Below, piece by piece: positions 50,001 through 59,610 of a stretch of 64,000 nt of DNA (the stretch's first letter is position 1; each line of letters starts with the position of its first letter). The stretch is from Pycnococcus provasolii (taxonomy: Eukaryota > Chlorophyta > Pseudoscourfieldiophyceae > Pseudoscourfieldiales > Pycnococcaceae): positions 124,001-188,000 of the forward strand of contig OW568875.1 of the NCBI GenBank assembly GCA_938743325.2, given 5' to 3'. The translations under genes were made by a program, and so were the position numbers. Below the pieces are notes generated by a model. That model was given only the letters and a program-made list of their open reading frames with translations, was not told the origin of the DNA and ran no database searches.

Positions 50001-53000
50001 CCTCATGGTTGCGTAGTTCTTTCTGCTGCGCCTCAAATTGTGAGATCACTTTGTCACCAGCCATCTTGGTTTCTGACGTGCTATCCTCTTTGGATGGATT
50101 GTCACCATCCTCAAGCTGCATAATCGAATTCTCATCCTCTGTCAAAGGCAAGGGAACAATTTGGTCGTTCAACTCAGCTTGTGCTGTGAGCTGTGTCTCG
50201 GGTATGATGTCGGTGTCTCCCGTTGTAGACTTTGCCTGTGCGAATCCAGAATCTTCGACGACTTGTGCTGCTTTCTTAACGCCGGATTGTGTGCCTGATG
50301 CGTAATCTTGCTCATTTGTTTCAATCACATCGGCGCGCGCTTCTATTGTTGTGTTGAAGTCGTCTGATGCATTCGCAGGGATATCAATCGCTCGTGCCTC
50401 TGCGAAATCCTCGGAAATGCGCGTGATGGAAGCCTGGCTAGTCCGCTGAGAAGATGGTTCCGAACGATCGGGGAATAAATCGGGAATCCACGCTGGCAAC
50501 GGCGCGTGTAAGAGGCTTGGACTTGACGATTCATCTCCATCAGATGCACGTTCATGATCTAATGATTCATCATTCGTGTCGAAATCCGCTAAAGCAGGAT
50601 CAGACTCGCGGAGCATACCGATACGACGTTCACGTTCGATGCGAGCACGCTCCATCTCCATTTCTCGCCTGCGCTCGAGCAGACGCATTGTAGATGGACT
50701 CAGCTGGATCTGTGATTCGGCGTAAGAGTGCGATGGCGATCTCTCAGGCGAAATTTCAAGAGTTGGGATCCCTTTGGGGTGCCCATCCGAGGTCACTGGA
50801 ACAATTTGCTCGGGAGATGGTACAGATGAGGATGGGGTAGCTGCCTTTATGTCAGGAGATACATGTTGGATGGCTGAGATGTGCTTTGAACGGCGTCGAG
50901 AAGCAAATGTGCGCCAACGATAAAATGCACCGCGAGCTGTGCCACGATTACGACGCCGAGCAAGGGCAATGCATGCCTCCTCATCACTTGAATCGCTCAA
51001 CAACATCAGAGTGTGATCTGCAATTCGTCTCCTGCGCTGCACAAGAGTGAAGCGCCTATTTGCGGCATGCAATTGTCTAGTCACGGATGCGTCGGCGCCA
51101 TCCGCAATTGCAACTGAGTATTTATGAGCGCGATGCGAGACGCGTTCGTACCAAAGACGCGCGCGCGCTGCGATCACAACGCCAAAAAACTTACTGAGTT
51201 TGTCTCCCAGAAGATTAGAGCCCTTCGTGGTGACACGAGTCGTGGGAGATTTTTCGTCACTGCCGTTCGAACTAGAAGTACTTGATTGAAGTGGAGAGAA
51301 TATTTCTGCCGCCGAATCTAGGCGGGCGAATGGAACGGCCGTGTCCAGACCAATGAGTTCCAATGCCCGTCGGAATAGCGCAAATTCATCTTGGACCAGA
51401 CGTCTTGCAAAAAGCGCATCTTGGACACTGATTGCAGTAACTCCCCACTCGCAAATGACGACGCCGTTGCAAATCACCATACCCTTCTTTGTCTGGGACG
51501 ATAGTCCAAACGGCGCAACCTCTGCCTGAATTTCGGCTTGTTCTTTGCGCTCTTTGGAACGTCTCGCGTGCATGAGTCGCACGATACGTTGCCATAGAAG
51601 GACATCCGGCTGCCCATTCCGCCATGTTAGCAGAGCCTTCGCACTTGATTTTAGAGAATCGCGCATTTCCTTTGAAGAGTCCCACATGCTACGACAATTA
51701 AGCAAAAATTTATCCTTATCCTTATCCTCATCGCGTTTTTCGAGTAGTTGCTCAGCAGCCTCGGCACTCTTTCTCGCAGACGAAAGGCGCGAATGCGCGC
51801 GGATTCCTCGTTTGCTTCTGGGTCGTTGTGCGGGTGGTTCAGGAACTCCGACGATCCGTGCAACCTCGGCGTGATTGCCACGAGCCGTAAAGGTTGACGT
51901 AAAGTGCTCCACTCTTGCCCGAATGTTGCTAGCACTGTGCTGCACGATGTCGATATCAATGTCACCAGGTGCTTGAGCAGGAGCTTCAGACCAATCGCGA
52001 CGATGCACGGGTCCAAATGCATGGTCCACATCCGAGCTCGGCAAAATTTCCTGATCCGAATCATCATGTTGTTTCGTCTCATCGCCGATTTGCATGCACG
52101 AGCACCATCCATCAAACGCGTTACGCATAGCCAACAGACGCGAGGCGTTCGTGCTTTGCACTACGAGGGCACAGAAGCGAATGCGCCTCATGACTCTGCC
52201 GGACCATGCAATCCACGCTGCAGCGATAAAGCAGTGTACGTTGTCACCTCGCCACGCGCTCACAGTCCACAACAGCAGCGGCTGGCGCGCAACCTGCCTT
52301 GCTTCGGCCGCCGCATCTGTGATTGCACGAGCTCGACCGTGCTGTACAAGGTGACGCACCGCCAGTCGCTGGAGAAAGCGCCGATGGATTTCTTCCAGAC
52401 TCTTGCGCATGCCGCGCACCACCTTATGCCGCCGAGCTGTGCGTCGCCACAGGTCGAAGTACACGCTCTTGCGAAATCGCACGGCAAGCCCAAGCCCGCG
52501 TGTGAGCCGAAAGGCGTCAAGTCCAGATTCGAGCAGCGCATCACGCTTGAATCGCGCCGCCCAGAGCCATGCCGTTCTCATCGCAACCGTCAGTTGTGCT
52601 TGTGTCTTGAGCTCGAGGAAGCATCCAAGCAGCACACGAATCCGCCTACCCTCGCGAGCTCTCTTGACGAGATTCTTGTGCTTCTTGTGGGACCAGTACC
52701 AAGCATCCCAGACGGGGTCGGTTGGCTTGAATACGGGAGGCGGCACGCCCACGCGATCTGCAATCTTGGTGAGTGCGTAGCGGAACCAGAAGCGAAATGA
52801 GTGGCGCAATCGCGATGTGCGCACTGATCGGCCAAATCGGGCGATGTGCATCGCACCGTGCATGGCATCGCGCCTGCACGCTGTCGCGGTCTTACGCCAT
52901 GCCTCAAGCACCGACTGCTTCATTCGGAAGGGAATCTGCCTCGTGAGCACCGCGGCCGCTAGTGCTGCTGCAAGCGCCGTGCCGCCACTTCCGTTATCGG

Positions 53001-53778
53001 CCGCCGCATCGGACTTTGTGACGGTCGCTGAGATGCGCCAGAGCTGAATTACGGGCACTGCAGTGCGTGCGACGGCATGACTGAGCAGTGACGTGAGTTG
53101 CTTGGCGAGTATGTCGGTAAGCTGTGCTACTTCCCTCCACGCGTAGAAGCTCCTTCCCCACGCCGTGCGCCGTGCGTGGCTAAGCGCCCTCGCCTCCTGT
53201 CGCCACGAGCGAAAGAATGGCTTCCTTGCGAGCGTTCGTCTGTACTTCAACATGACTATGTACGACTGAAAGCGCCGGCGCTCTAGGCTCGTTGCGACGC
53301 GCCACCAGTTCTGGATGGTGGCAGCCGCCTTTGGCGCCTTGTGTGCGCGCATAAACTCCCGAGCCGCTTTGTCGTTCTCCACATCAAGTCGCGCCGTATT
53401 CAACTCGTCGTCGGTCACTGCGTGCCCCAGGACGCGCAGGCGTCCTTCGTTGAACGTCTGTGGCGTGACTGTCCATTTTGTCAGAGGCGCCAGCGGCAAG
53501 GCGAATGCGCTCCCGACTCCCTGCCCATTCCGGCCGTGCATGCCTGTGGCTGTGCCTGTGTATACCGTCGACCCGGGCGTACGTCCCTGTCCGAAATGTG
53601 GCACGACGAGACAAACCGGCACGGCTGGCGTCGTCACTAGGCTAAGTGCTGATGACGGCTCGGATGCCGCTAAACCTCCTGGCCCTGACGGCGACACCGA
53701 TGGTGAGGCGTGTGGCAGACGGCCACTGCCACTGCCCCTGCCCCTGCCGTGGCGAAAAGGCGTCTGCCACTCCGCCAT
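47068..53778 (-). CDS. giant Sfi1-like, mostly disordered protein
   Basis: A single uninterrupted frame gives 2236 residues from the ATG at 53778. Residues about 130-600 hold many short helices ending in a Trp motif (AATIQNWWRVATSLERRR; ARKPFFRSWRQEARALSHAR; WGRSFYAWREV; VYFDLWRRTARRHKVV), the pattern of Sfi1 repeats that bind centrin, plus an IQ-like start. Further Trp/Arg helices lie near 700-1000. The rest is disordered, rich in Ser, Glu, Pro and Lys, with acidic runs near 1290 and a tandem PRAKT.TQ repeat near 1810. Sfi1-type proteins make centrin-coated fibres at spindle pole or basal body. A role at the basal body fits the flagellar genes nearby, but the assignment is by pattern only. 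Confidence 0.8.
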   Translation of the reverse strand: MAEWQTPFRHGRGRGSGSGRLPHASPSVSPSGPGGLAASEPSSALSLVTTPAVPVCLVVPHFGQGRTPGSTVYTGTATGMHGRNGQGVGSAFALPLAPLTKWTVTPQTFNEGRLRVLGHAVTDDELNTARLDVENDKAAREFMRAHKAPKAAATIQNWWRVATSLERRRFQSYIVMLKYRRTLARKPFFRSWRQEARALSHARRTAWGRSFYAWREVAQLTDILAKQLTSLLSHAVARTAVPVIQLWRISATVTKSDAAADNGSGGTALAAALAAAVLTRQIPFRMKQSVLEAWRKTATACRRDAMHGAMHIARFGRSVRTSRLRHSFRFWFRYALTKIADRVGVPPPVFKPTDPVWDAWYWSHKKHKNLVKRAREGRRIRVLLGCFLELKTQAQLTVAMRTAWLWAARFKRDALLESGLDAFRLTRGLGLAVRFRKSVYFDLWRRTARRHKVVRGMRKSLEEIHRRFLQRLAVRHLVQHGRARAITDAAAEARQVARQPLLLWTVSAWRGDNVHCFIAAAWIAWSGRVMRRIRFCALVVQSTNASRLLAMRNAFDGWCSCMQIGDETKQHDDSDQEILPSSDVDHAFGPVHRRDWSEAPAQAPGDIDIDIVQHSASNIRARVEHFTSTFTARGNHAEVARIVGVPEPPAQRPRSKRGIRAHSRLSSARKSAEAAEQLLEKRDEDKDKDKFLLNCRSMWDSSKEMRDSLKSSAKALLTWRNGQPDVLLWQRIVRLMHARRSKERKEQAEIQAEVAPFGLSSQTKKGMVICNGVVICEWGVTAISVQDALFARRLVQDEFALFRRALELIGLDTAVPFARLDSAAEIFSPLQSSTSSSNGSDEKSPTTRVTTKGSNLLGDKLSKFFGVVIAARARLWYERVSHRAHKYSVAIADGADASVTRQLHAANRRFTLVQRRRRIADHTLMLLSDSSDEEACIALARRRNRGTARGAFYRWRTFASRRRSKHISAIQHVSPDIKAATPSSSVPSPEQIVPVTSDGHPKGIPTLEISPERSPSHSYAESQIQLSPSTMRLLERRREMEMERARIERERRIGMLRESDPALADFDTNDESLDHERASDGDESSSPSLLHAPLPAWIPDLFPDRSEPSSQRTSQASITRISEDFAEARAIDIPANASDDFNTTIEARADVIETNEQDYASGTQSGVKKAAQVVEDSGFAQAKSTTGDTDIIPETQLTAQAELNDQIVPLPLTEDENSIMQLEDGDNPSKEDSTSETKMAGDKVISQFEAQQKELRNHEGVSSLLSGSIGSYFSRQLDDDDVGDSPSEDEEDEADPDRDDDDEEMKSVGISNWAEQRREARSKRASSTDSEDVEKDDGVHHVQEHTPPRFDALGRLLTASSPQEEAAGMPDYVPSGDLSTIAEGDESADAIAAAGRRAAAARIRPSQMIVSSEQPGSILAAIPAAVQPRSAAQAPESRVSKEKESTAHTTAQQSEIKAEKNASQAISGEGVSGPAPREIVNASPEQGPDESSARRTQDETVDVGKELQKDVVYYSDNAGEGSDLPRRHLVTSEDASAALALAEEAANLLEEPAVAMTAHSSQKPFGSDSLDAQYLSNALDPSEEVFYAPRTNLAVIKEDPSTGTSKPVKPRRNSPSRQERRLSPKRTEARSASHSPKRTETSTKSESGVSHKQRREKKPLVEQPEPWPVHDTSSPWSDESSTVTATTISRQSTKSSVRSTRRPQEIKRNIPPTRRSHEIKRSASPDIGKEAKLPPEQTWVEEASVIPQDPPIPLPGMKRVGIDQSLVPQISGSADHIESKSRAKTLTQPRAKTPTQPRAKTSTQMRLDETSSAEVKPGKITQNLRSSTPTQSKPPRSSSVPVSNTEKVPARKSGTGVAWASPLSGLRGSDAEESPAPHAMSTKAFDERYMHAPRRAKENFAKQVEKFRHNAVEKAYDNAVQQAVDTKSASPFSWSPSDMRAEADRKMESRLFDARDYPTAGGGFIGGNVVPYPRSPDLFHHQHSDRHDGDDDNDMRGSELTLSEYWLRGGITNDLESGESRFIPQATGSKSDARAPQYSGPGVRSSGTFHARLAFPSPPATAGPRRAFRTPATALPLPPATAPPPLEASHSAPVLSSNAVALLFGGTPLSAALMAEESFGQPRNDRAWLRVGSGGVATPPPIPLARDPSESRLEPLAPRSFQPGKLGIFGPPDLSDARRMSVNGSHLTSKREHSAIMTRRQNLERWRGTGEKKRARMQAARALRSFLNPQERGGAL

Positions 53779-54350
53779 GAACGGTATGCGACGTGAGAGA
53801 GGTGTTGCCAAGACGACGACCGGCTGACCGGGAGGGGACGTTGTCTTGTGGGCAAGGGCAAGGGAGCTCCGGATTGGCGTCCCAGGGTTAACGGCCTCGC
53901 CTCGGGTTAGGGTTAGGGTTAGGGTTAGGGTTAGGGTTAGGGGCTAGAGGCCTTGGCAGGCTGGGGCACTCTGGCTGGGGCTGGCCTAACCCTAACCCTA
54001 ATGGTTATTACTCCGCACTATCCATTAAAGGTACAGTATTATTGAAGACGGCCCAGTCGAAAAATGAACACGGCCCAGTCGAAAACTAAGGCTAAGACGG
54101 CCCAGTCGAAACCTGAAAAAGGTGAAAAATGACCACGGAAAAGTCGACGAGTTAAGGCGAGGGTAACCCATATCATCACATAGTCTATGGAGTGCGCGCT
54201 TGCGTGGGATAATAAACCAGATGAAGGATCACGTGATGCTCTGATTGCTGCTGATTATCAAAAGCAAACTCCAGGGCTCCACCTGGCCGGCATATTCATC
54301 TGGTTTCGGCGTCTTAGTTTAATCCAAACAACTCCACGACGCGTTCGGAA
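53779..54350. promoter_or_regulatory. shared divergent upstream region with telomere-like arrays and a thrice-repeated motif
   Basis: Between the Sfi1-like gene (minus) and the RING-CH gene (plus). It holds six tandem TTAGGG units at 53904-53943 and a CCCTAA array at 53985-54001 in the opposite sense. The motif ACGGCCCAGTCGAAA is then repeated exactly three times at 54048, 54070 and 54097, with a decayed fourth near 54134. The repeated motif in a bidirectional promoter may be a protein-binding site; this is inferred. Confidence 0.5.
53904..53943 (+). repeat. perfect interstitial TTAGGG array
   Basis: Six uninterrupted TTAGGG units. A short CCCTAA array in inverse orientation follows about 40 bases on (53985-54001). 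Confidence 0.9.
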
Positions 54351-54869
54351 ATGGCCGCTTCCGGGGATGCCTTGATGGAGTGCCGCATATGCGCCATGGA
54401 GGCCACGGAGAACGAACTGTGCGTGCCGTGCGGATGCACGGGTTCACTCACTTACGCACACCCAAGATGCGTGCAGCAGTGGGTCTCGCGCAAAAACCTC
54501 GGCGATACCAGAGAACGGGGAATATGCGAAATCTGCGGGGAAGCGTGGCGCATAGAAATAAACGTGCCGGCACCGGCGACCGAGGCTGACTTGATGAGAG
54601 CACAGCTGGAATGGGTCACGCGCATACTGGGATGTGCGTTCTTCCGTGTCACCACCGGATTTCCGCGCGAGAATGACGAAAACATATTACGAACGCTTGG
54701 TCCATACTTGAGCGGGCCGTGGGACAGTCTCGTGACGAAGTTGAATAGGCCGACGCTCGCAAAGCGCTTTCAGGCTTGGGTTGCGACGATGAAGGAGCGC
54801 GCAGCTGCAAGACGTGAAGCTCGCAAAGCAAGAAGCGGCGAGGCTGAGAGTAGCGCTGCACCAGCCTAG
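54351..54869 (+). CDS. RING-CH (MARCH-type) zinc-finger protein
   Basis: The product is 172 residues from the ATG at 54351. A C4HC3 RING-CH finger starts at residue 10: CRIC, CVPCGCTGSL, AHPRCVQQWV, then ICEICGEAW, with all eight zinc ligands present and the Trp spacing of the MARCH group. These domains recruit E2 enzymes for ubiquitin transfer, usually from membranes. Here no membrane helix is visible: the rest is a mixed region and a basic Ala/Arg C-terminal helix. So it may be a soluble member or act through a partner. Divergent from the Sfi1-like gene. Confidence 0.85.
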   Translation: MAASGDALMECRICAMEATENELCVPCGCTGSLTYAHPRCVQQWVSRKNLGDTRERGICEICGEAWRIEINVPAPATEADLMRAQLEWVTRILGCAFFRVTTGFPRENDENILRTLGPYLSGPWDSLVTKLNRPTLAKRFQAWVATMKERAAARREARKARSGEAESSAAPA

Positions 54870-55168
54870 AGATGAAACTAAATGTGACCAAGTTGAAGCA
54901 GTAATTTAAACTATCGAATGTTCCGTTCAGATGTATTTTTGCTACTCAAAAGCAACGCAGGGAGCAAGGAAAACGACACGTGTGTGTGCGTGTGTTCGTG
55001 TGTGAGTAAGAGAGTGGATCATAGACTATAAAGTTTTGTGTTCTATATTCAAAGTGCGGTAAAGAAAAACTGTTTGCTGCAAAGTTTTGTACACGCGGCG
55101 CGATTAACTGGCAGCCACTGGCGTGTGAAAACGCACAATCCACGGTATTTCCCCCACAAGAGCTATCG
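54870..55168. other. convergent intergenic region
   Basis: 3' flanks of the RING-CH and WNK genes, with a GT-rich run near 54980-55005. No gene seen. Confidence 0.5.
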
Positions 55169-57811
55169 TCATCTCTTCGCATCTGAGCTTGCAGCGCTGT
55201 CGTGCTCAGTGTTCATTTTGCTTTTGAGGTCTTTGCTGGAGTTGGTACCCATAGAAGCAAGCAAGTTCGTGCTAGAGTTTTTAGATCCGAGCTGACCGAG
55301 TGCACCCTCCATCAGCTGATTCATCTTCACCTGCGCTTTCGCCTTCTTCTCCTCTTTCGATTCCGACGCGTGGCCATTCGAATGCGGCGGAGTGGGCTCC
55401 GGCGCTGCACCATTTGAGTGTGCCACGGCAGGTGCTGCAGCCGCAGCTACCTGTGCAGCTGGCCAGGAGGCACTAGCCCAACCATCGAAGTTGGAGGATG
55501 GGCTACGAAGCACATGGCCACCCTCCTCGTGCACCGCGTTTGCTGACTCGTTCTGTCTCATGTGATGCTCGTGCGCTTCCTTCATCTTGCGTTTCTTCTC
55601 CTCCAGTAGCTGCTTGTGGCGCTCCTTCATCGCCTCTTCTTCTCTCTTGCACTGCTCCTCAGCCTCCTTCAAGGCTTTTTCTGCCTCGCGTTCCTCTTCG
55701 CTGGGCCCGTCGAGGACCTCGCCATTCTGATGAGGTGCAGTTGCGGTGGGCGACCCTTGCGGGTTTTGTGATCCTGGCCATGTTGTTTCGGCAGGCGGAA
55801 CAATCGGAGGTATTGTTGTCCGTTGTCCGCCAGGACTCGGAAGTGGCACTTCGGCGTTAGCCTCCGTGGCACTCGTCTCTGCCGGCGACGTCTCACGGCG
55901 AATCTGAGGAAGGAACACGTCCACCTCCTTGCCAATTTCCTCCACGATCGTCTTGCGATCATCGGGGGTCAGCGAGAGCTCTTCCACCATCTCGTCAGCC
56001 ACGCTTTCTGCAGTGTCGCTATCGACGTCAAAGGGAAACTCAATCGTCCGCGTCGTCCCCTCACTGTCGGTGATGCGCAATCTTAGCCTAAGCGTGTTCT
56101 GGTGGTACCTTCCCTTAACCTTGAACTCGCGGCTCATGGCACGACCTGAAAGCGCAGGTGATGATGGAGCAACAGGAGGTGCACTCTCCCTCGTGGCACC
56201 GGGTGGACTGTGCTGGCCCTGAGATCTAGGCGATGGCGGATCCGCAGCTGTGGAACTCTCAGATGGCGGTGGTGTGGGCAATGGAGGTACACTCTGAGAT
56301 GGATGTTGCTGCTGCTGCTGCTGCTGCGCCTGCTGCTGCGGGGGCTGCGCTGATTGCTGCTGCGAAGGCGGCATCGGGGGAAGCGAAGTCGGAATCACCG
56401 AGTCCAAGCTTGCACTTGATGCACGACTCGGTGGATCGCGAGATAAATGGTCGTCGGCGCCGAGTCGCCCAGACGACGGAGCACGAGCGAGCCCTGGTGC
56501 TTGTTGACTCGTGGATCGCTGTCGCCCATCGTCCGGATACTCATGCGCATATTCAAGACTTCCGAGCTCTCCAGACGACGAGCCGTTTCTTTGCAACATT
56601 TGATCGTCGCGGTCGTATGAGGTTAAAGATGCGCTAGATGGATCTCTTGATCTGTGCGAAGACGTGCGCTCCACGTCTTGTGCCGATCCATCCGATGGTG
56701 GATCCTTAGATGCCTCCTTCTCCTTCTCCTTGGCTGCCTCCTTCTCCTTGGCTGCCTCCTTCTCCTTCTCTTTTCTCTCCTTCTCTTTGTTCAATTCGTC
56801 TCGCTTCACTTGAAAGAACGGGTGATCGCGCTTGAGGTCTCGTGCGCTCGGGCGACTATCCGAGGGTTGAAGGCAGAGCTCGATTAGGTTGGCGCACTCA
56901 GGATCAAACTCCTGCGCAACGTTCAGCGAGTCTGGCATCAAGCCTTTTGTCACCTTTTTGTAAATCTGCGCGGCATTCTGACACTCGCTGTACGGGTACT
57001 TGAGCGTGATCAGCTCGAGGATGCACATGCCAAAGGAGTATATGTCGACTTTTTCTGTGTAGTCTTCGTCGTAAAGCTCGGGCGCCATGAACTCAGGCGT
57101 GCCAAGTACACTTGTCGCTGCCTGCGTATTCTTCATCAGCGTTGCCAGGCCCAGGTCGCCAATCTTCACCTCACCTTGGTTGCCGTTGATGAAGATGTTG
57201 TCGCACTTCAGATCTCGGTGGATGATGGGAGGATCGTGGCCGTGCAGGAAGATGATGCCCTTCAGCAATTGCCATGCCCAGTTTCTCACTGACTTCAAGA
57301 CCGCCTCCTTCTTCATCATGCGGTGGCTGAGCCGATACGAACGCAGATTGCCACTCGTGAATAGCTCGGTGATGAAGTTGATGCTGTTCTCCTCGCGATT
57401 GAACCAGCTACCGTACATCGTAATAATTTGCTTGCAGCCTTGCAGTCCCTTGAGCATTTCCACCTCGGCGAAAAGTCGCTCGCGTGCTTCCTGGTCGAGC
57501 GCCTTGTCTGTGAGAGGAATCTTGTTCCACGCCACCTCGATGCCCTCGTCGTTGTCGAAGCCTCGATAGACAGTCTTGAACGCGCCCTTTCCCACAAGCT
57601 CGTTTGATCGCGAGAATCGCCCCGTGGGATCGGTTTCCACCCCATCGTCGTCGTCGTCGTCATTGTTCACAACCTTCTTGTTGTCATCATTTTTGCCGCT
57701 GTCGTTGTTGCTGACCTGGACAATCGAAGGAGACTTTGGTAGCTGCTCCGCCTCTGTTTTTTCTTCGTCGGGAGGTTTTGTCGACGCGCCCGCGTCCTCT
57801 GAGGTCAGCAT
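55169..57811 (-). CDS. WNK-family protein kinase
   Basis: The product is 880 residues from the ATG at 57811; the frame has no earlier ATG before a stop. The kinase domain spans about residues 65-340. In GKGAFKTVYRGFD (near 72) the lysine of the AFKTVY block is the displaced catalytic lysine of WNKs, and EVAWNKI has Asn where other kinases have the VAIK lysine, as in plant WNKs. HRDLKCDN is near 198 and IGDLGLA replaces DFG near 217. A Lys/Glu run (EKEKEAAKEKEAAKEKEKEA) and a polyGln stretch follow. Near 560-640 is an OSR1-C/PF2-like domain (KGRYHQNTLRLRLRITD), the autoinhibitory part of WNKs. A second Glu/Lys coil lies before the C-terminus. WNKs sense chloride and crowding and control ion transport; plants lack OSR/SPAK targets, so the pathway here is open. 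Confidence 0.93.
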   Translation of the reverse strand: MLTSEDAGASTKPPDEEKTEAEQLPKSPSIVQVSNNDSGKNDDNKKVVNNDDDDDDGVETDPTGRFSRSNELVGKGAFKTVYRGFDNDEGIEVAWNKIPLTDKALDQEARERLFAEVEMLKGLQGCKQIITMYGSWFNREENSINFITELFTSGNLRSYRLSHRMMKKEAVLKSVRNWAWQLLKGIIFLHGHDPPIIHRDLKCDNIFINGNQGEVKIGDLGLATLMKNTQAATSVLGTPEFMAPELYDEDYTEKVDIYSFGMCILELITLKYPYSECQNAAQIYKKVTKGLMPDSLNVAQEFDPECANLIELCLQPSDSRPSARDLKRDHPFFQVKRDELNKEKERKEKEKEAAKEKEAAKEKEKEASKDPPSDGSAQDVERTSSHRSRDPSSASLTSYDRDDQMLQRNGSSSGELGSLEYAHEYPDDGRQRSTSQQAPGLARAPSSGRLGADDHLSRDPPSRASSASLDSVIPTSLPPMPPSQQQSAQPPQQQAQQQQQQQHPSQSVPPLPTPPPSESSTAADPPSPRSQGQHSPPGATRESAPPVAPSSPALSGRAMSREFKVKGRYHQNTLRLRLRITDSEGTTRTIEFPFDVDSDTAESVADEMVEELSLTPDDRKTIVEEIGKEVDVFLPQIRRETSPAETSATEANAEVPLPSPGGQRTTIPPIVPPAETTWPGSQNPQGSPTATAPHQNGEVLDGPSEEEREAEKALKEAEEQCKREEEAMKERHKQLLEEKKRKMKEAHEHHMRQNESANAVHEEGGHVLRSPSSNFDGWASASWPAAQVAAAAAPAVAHSNGAAPEPTPPHSNGHASESKEEKKAKAQVKMNQLMEGALGQLGSKNSSTNLLASMGTNSSKDLKSKMNTEHDSAASSDAKR

Positions 57812-59610
57812 AGCTGGTGGTTCGACCAAGTTCGAGTTCCAAGGTCTTGCCTCTGAGTTGCTGCTGAGTACGACTCAAGGACAAAGGTATGCCCACCGTC
57901 ACCGGGACACAGCCATGGCGTGAACGCGATCACGTGCTGCGCAGCGCGATCGCTTTACAAGGTAGATTCCGCGAGTACGTTGCCGCACCCTCAAGTGGCG
58001 AGATGCGCTAGTGGCCTGAAAAGCACTCAGCACACACAAAACTTTCTACTCTGGAAGTTGTGCAGCGCAGCACAAGAAGTAGAGGAAAAATTTCCAAAGG
58101 AGAGGAAGGCGACACTCTCGTGTTTTTTTTAGTTGCCTGCAAAAACGTGGTACAGTGGATTCTTTTTTTTTTTTGGCAGTTTGCAGTTTTTTCCCCCTTC
58201 TTGCGTTTGTTTTTGAAGTTGCGTGGATAATGAGACAAACAAGAACCTCTACAGCTTCTTTTGGAGTCGCTTTTGTTGTTGTTGTTGTATTTTTTTATCC
58301 TTGACAAAGCCCAGTTCAAGAGAAGCGTGCTGACCGTATCAGAAGCGCGTAAGGATGAGCGCTTCCAAGGATGAGAGACCAATCAATCCAAACAAAAGTG
58401 GAAAAAAAAAAAGAAATCCTGCTCCAGGGACGAAAATGAAATGTCCCAAAAAAAGACTATCTTCGAAGATGCTGCGTATATGAGAGGAGCCAAGCACCGA
58501 GACGTGAAAAGAGAAGAAGTCACTCACGGTAGAATGATAATCCAAAGCAAAACAATGAACAAGTCGACACACACACACACGCAGTGAGTGAGCAGGATGA
58601 GGACGGGAATGAGCGCGCGCGTGCTTGTCGGGGGGGGAGGGGATGGCGACGGAGGAGGAAAAGGGGGAGGGCAGCAGGACAGGACCTGAAAACTCACCCC
58701 CAAAAAGAAAAGACTCCCTCAAAGGACCTGAAAGGGAGAAAAAGATGAAAAAAGAACGGGATTTCACGGGCTTTTCAGACGGCCCCCAAAATCCCTTCCC
58801 TGCACAAAAAACCGGGATTGAAAAATTCACCTAAAATTCCCCCTTAATTCAACCGTTGTTTTGGTGAATTCCCCGGTGTTGTTTTCCCCCTTTTTTCCCT
58901 TTTTTTCCTTTTTCACCGGCAAGCAGATGCTCTTCCAGGGAGCCTGCTTCGTCCTCGAACGCAACTTTAGTCCTTTCGGCGTTGAATTCCCGATACAAGG
59001 GGCGGATTCCACTACGTCCCCTTGGTTGAGGTGTGGTTTTTTTTCAGGTTTGTTTTTGTGTTTTTTTTTTGGTTTTTGGGATGTTTGGGGTGCGTTCGTC
59101 CCTAGGTGTGCCTCTACCTTCTAGGCGTGAGGGAAGAAAATCCGCCTTGGTTTGAGAAAATCCTCTCCTAGGTACCGGGTACGGGTAGTCTATGGACGCA
59201 ACCACCTGAGGAGAGGAGGCGGCAGGAGACCAGTTGCCAGTCGCGGGCACTCGCGGCGGCCGCCTCCACCCGTCCACTCAACCGCACACGCCTCCCAAAG
59301 AGTGGTATGGTATGTATCCTGGAAACTTGAACTTTGCCCGATGCCGCCTCTGTGAACGCCAATCAAGAAAAGGTAGGCCGCCGGGCGAGTGGACGCGGAA
59401 GGGGATGATCGCCTTGGCGAAAATGACGAAGTGGAGCCGTGGAGGCCGTGGAGGCGGGAGGCCTGAGAGGTACATAGGAAGGGATGGCACAGGCAGGACG
59501 AGGGACTTGGGGATCCCTCCCAGAGAGGGATGGGATAGTCGGTGAAACCTCCCGCAATTAACCCTAACCCTAACGCCAAAATGGATTTTCTCGCCCCCGC
59601 CGCCCCCGCG
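57812..59610. other. 1.8 kb gene-free stretch
   Basis: It begins as the WNK upstream region, then has T and A runs, a CA run (about 58568-58582), purine-rich tracts (58625-58760) and pyrimidine-rich tracts (58880-58915). Frames up to 160 codons lack protein character. CCCTAA units occur at about 59559-59574, just before the fold-back element. Confidence 0.5.

Noticed and set aside
49269-53287. Many plus-strand frames of 60-300 codons opposite the Sfi1-like gene
   Set aside because: All lie within one uninterrupted minus-strand coding frame.
59234-59545. 103-codon Arg/Gly-rich plus-strand frame
   Set aside because: Composition follows local GC-rich sequence; no motif or conserved block.
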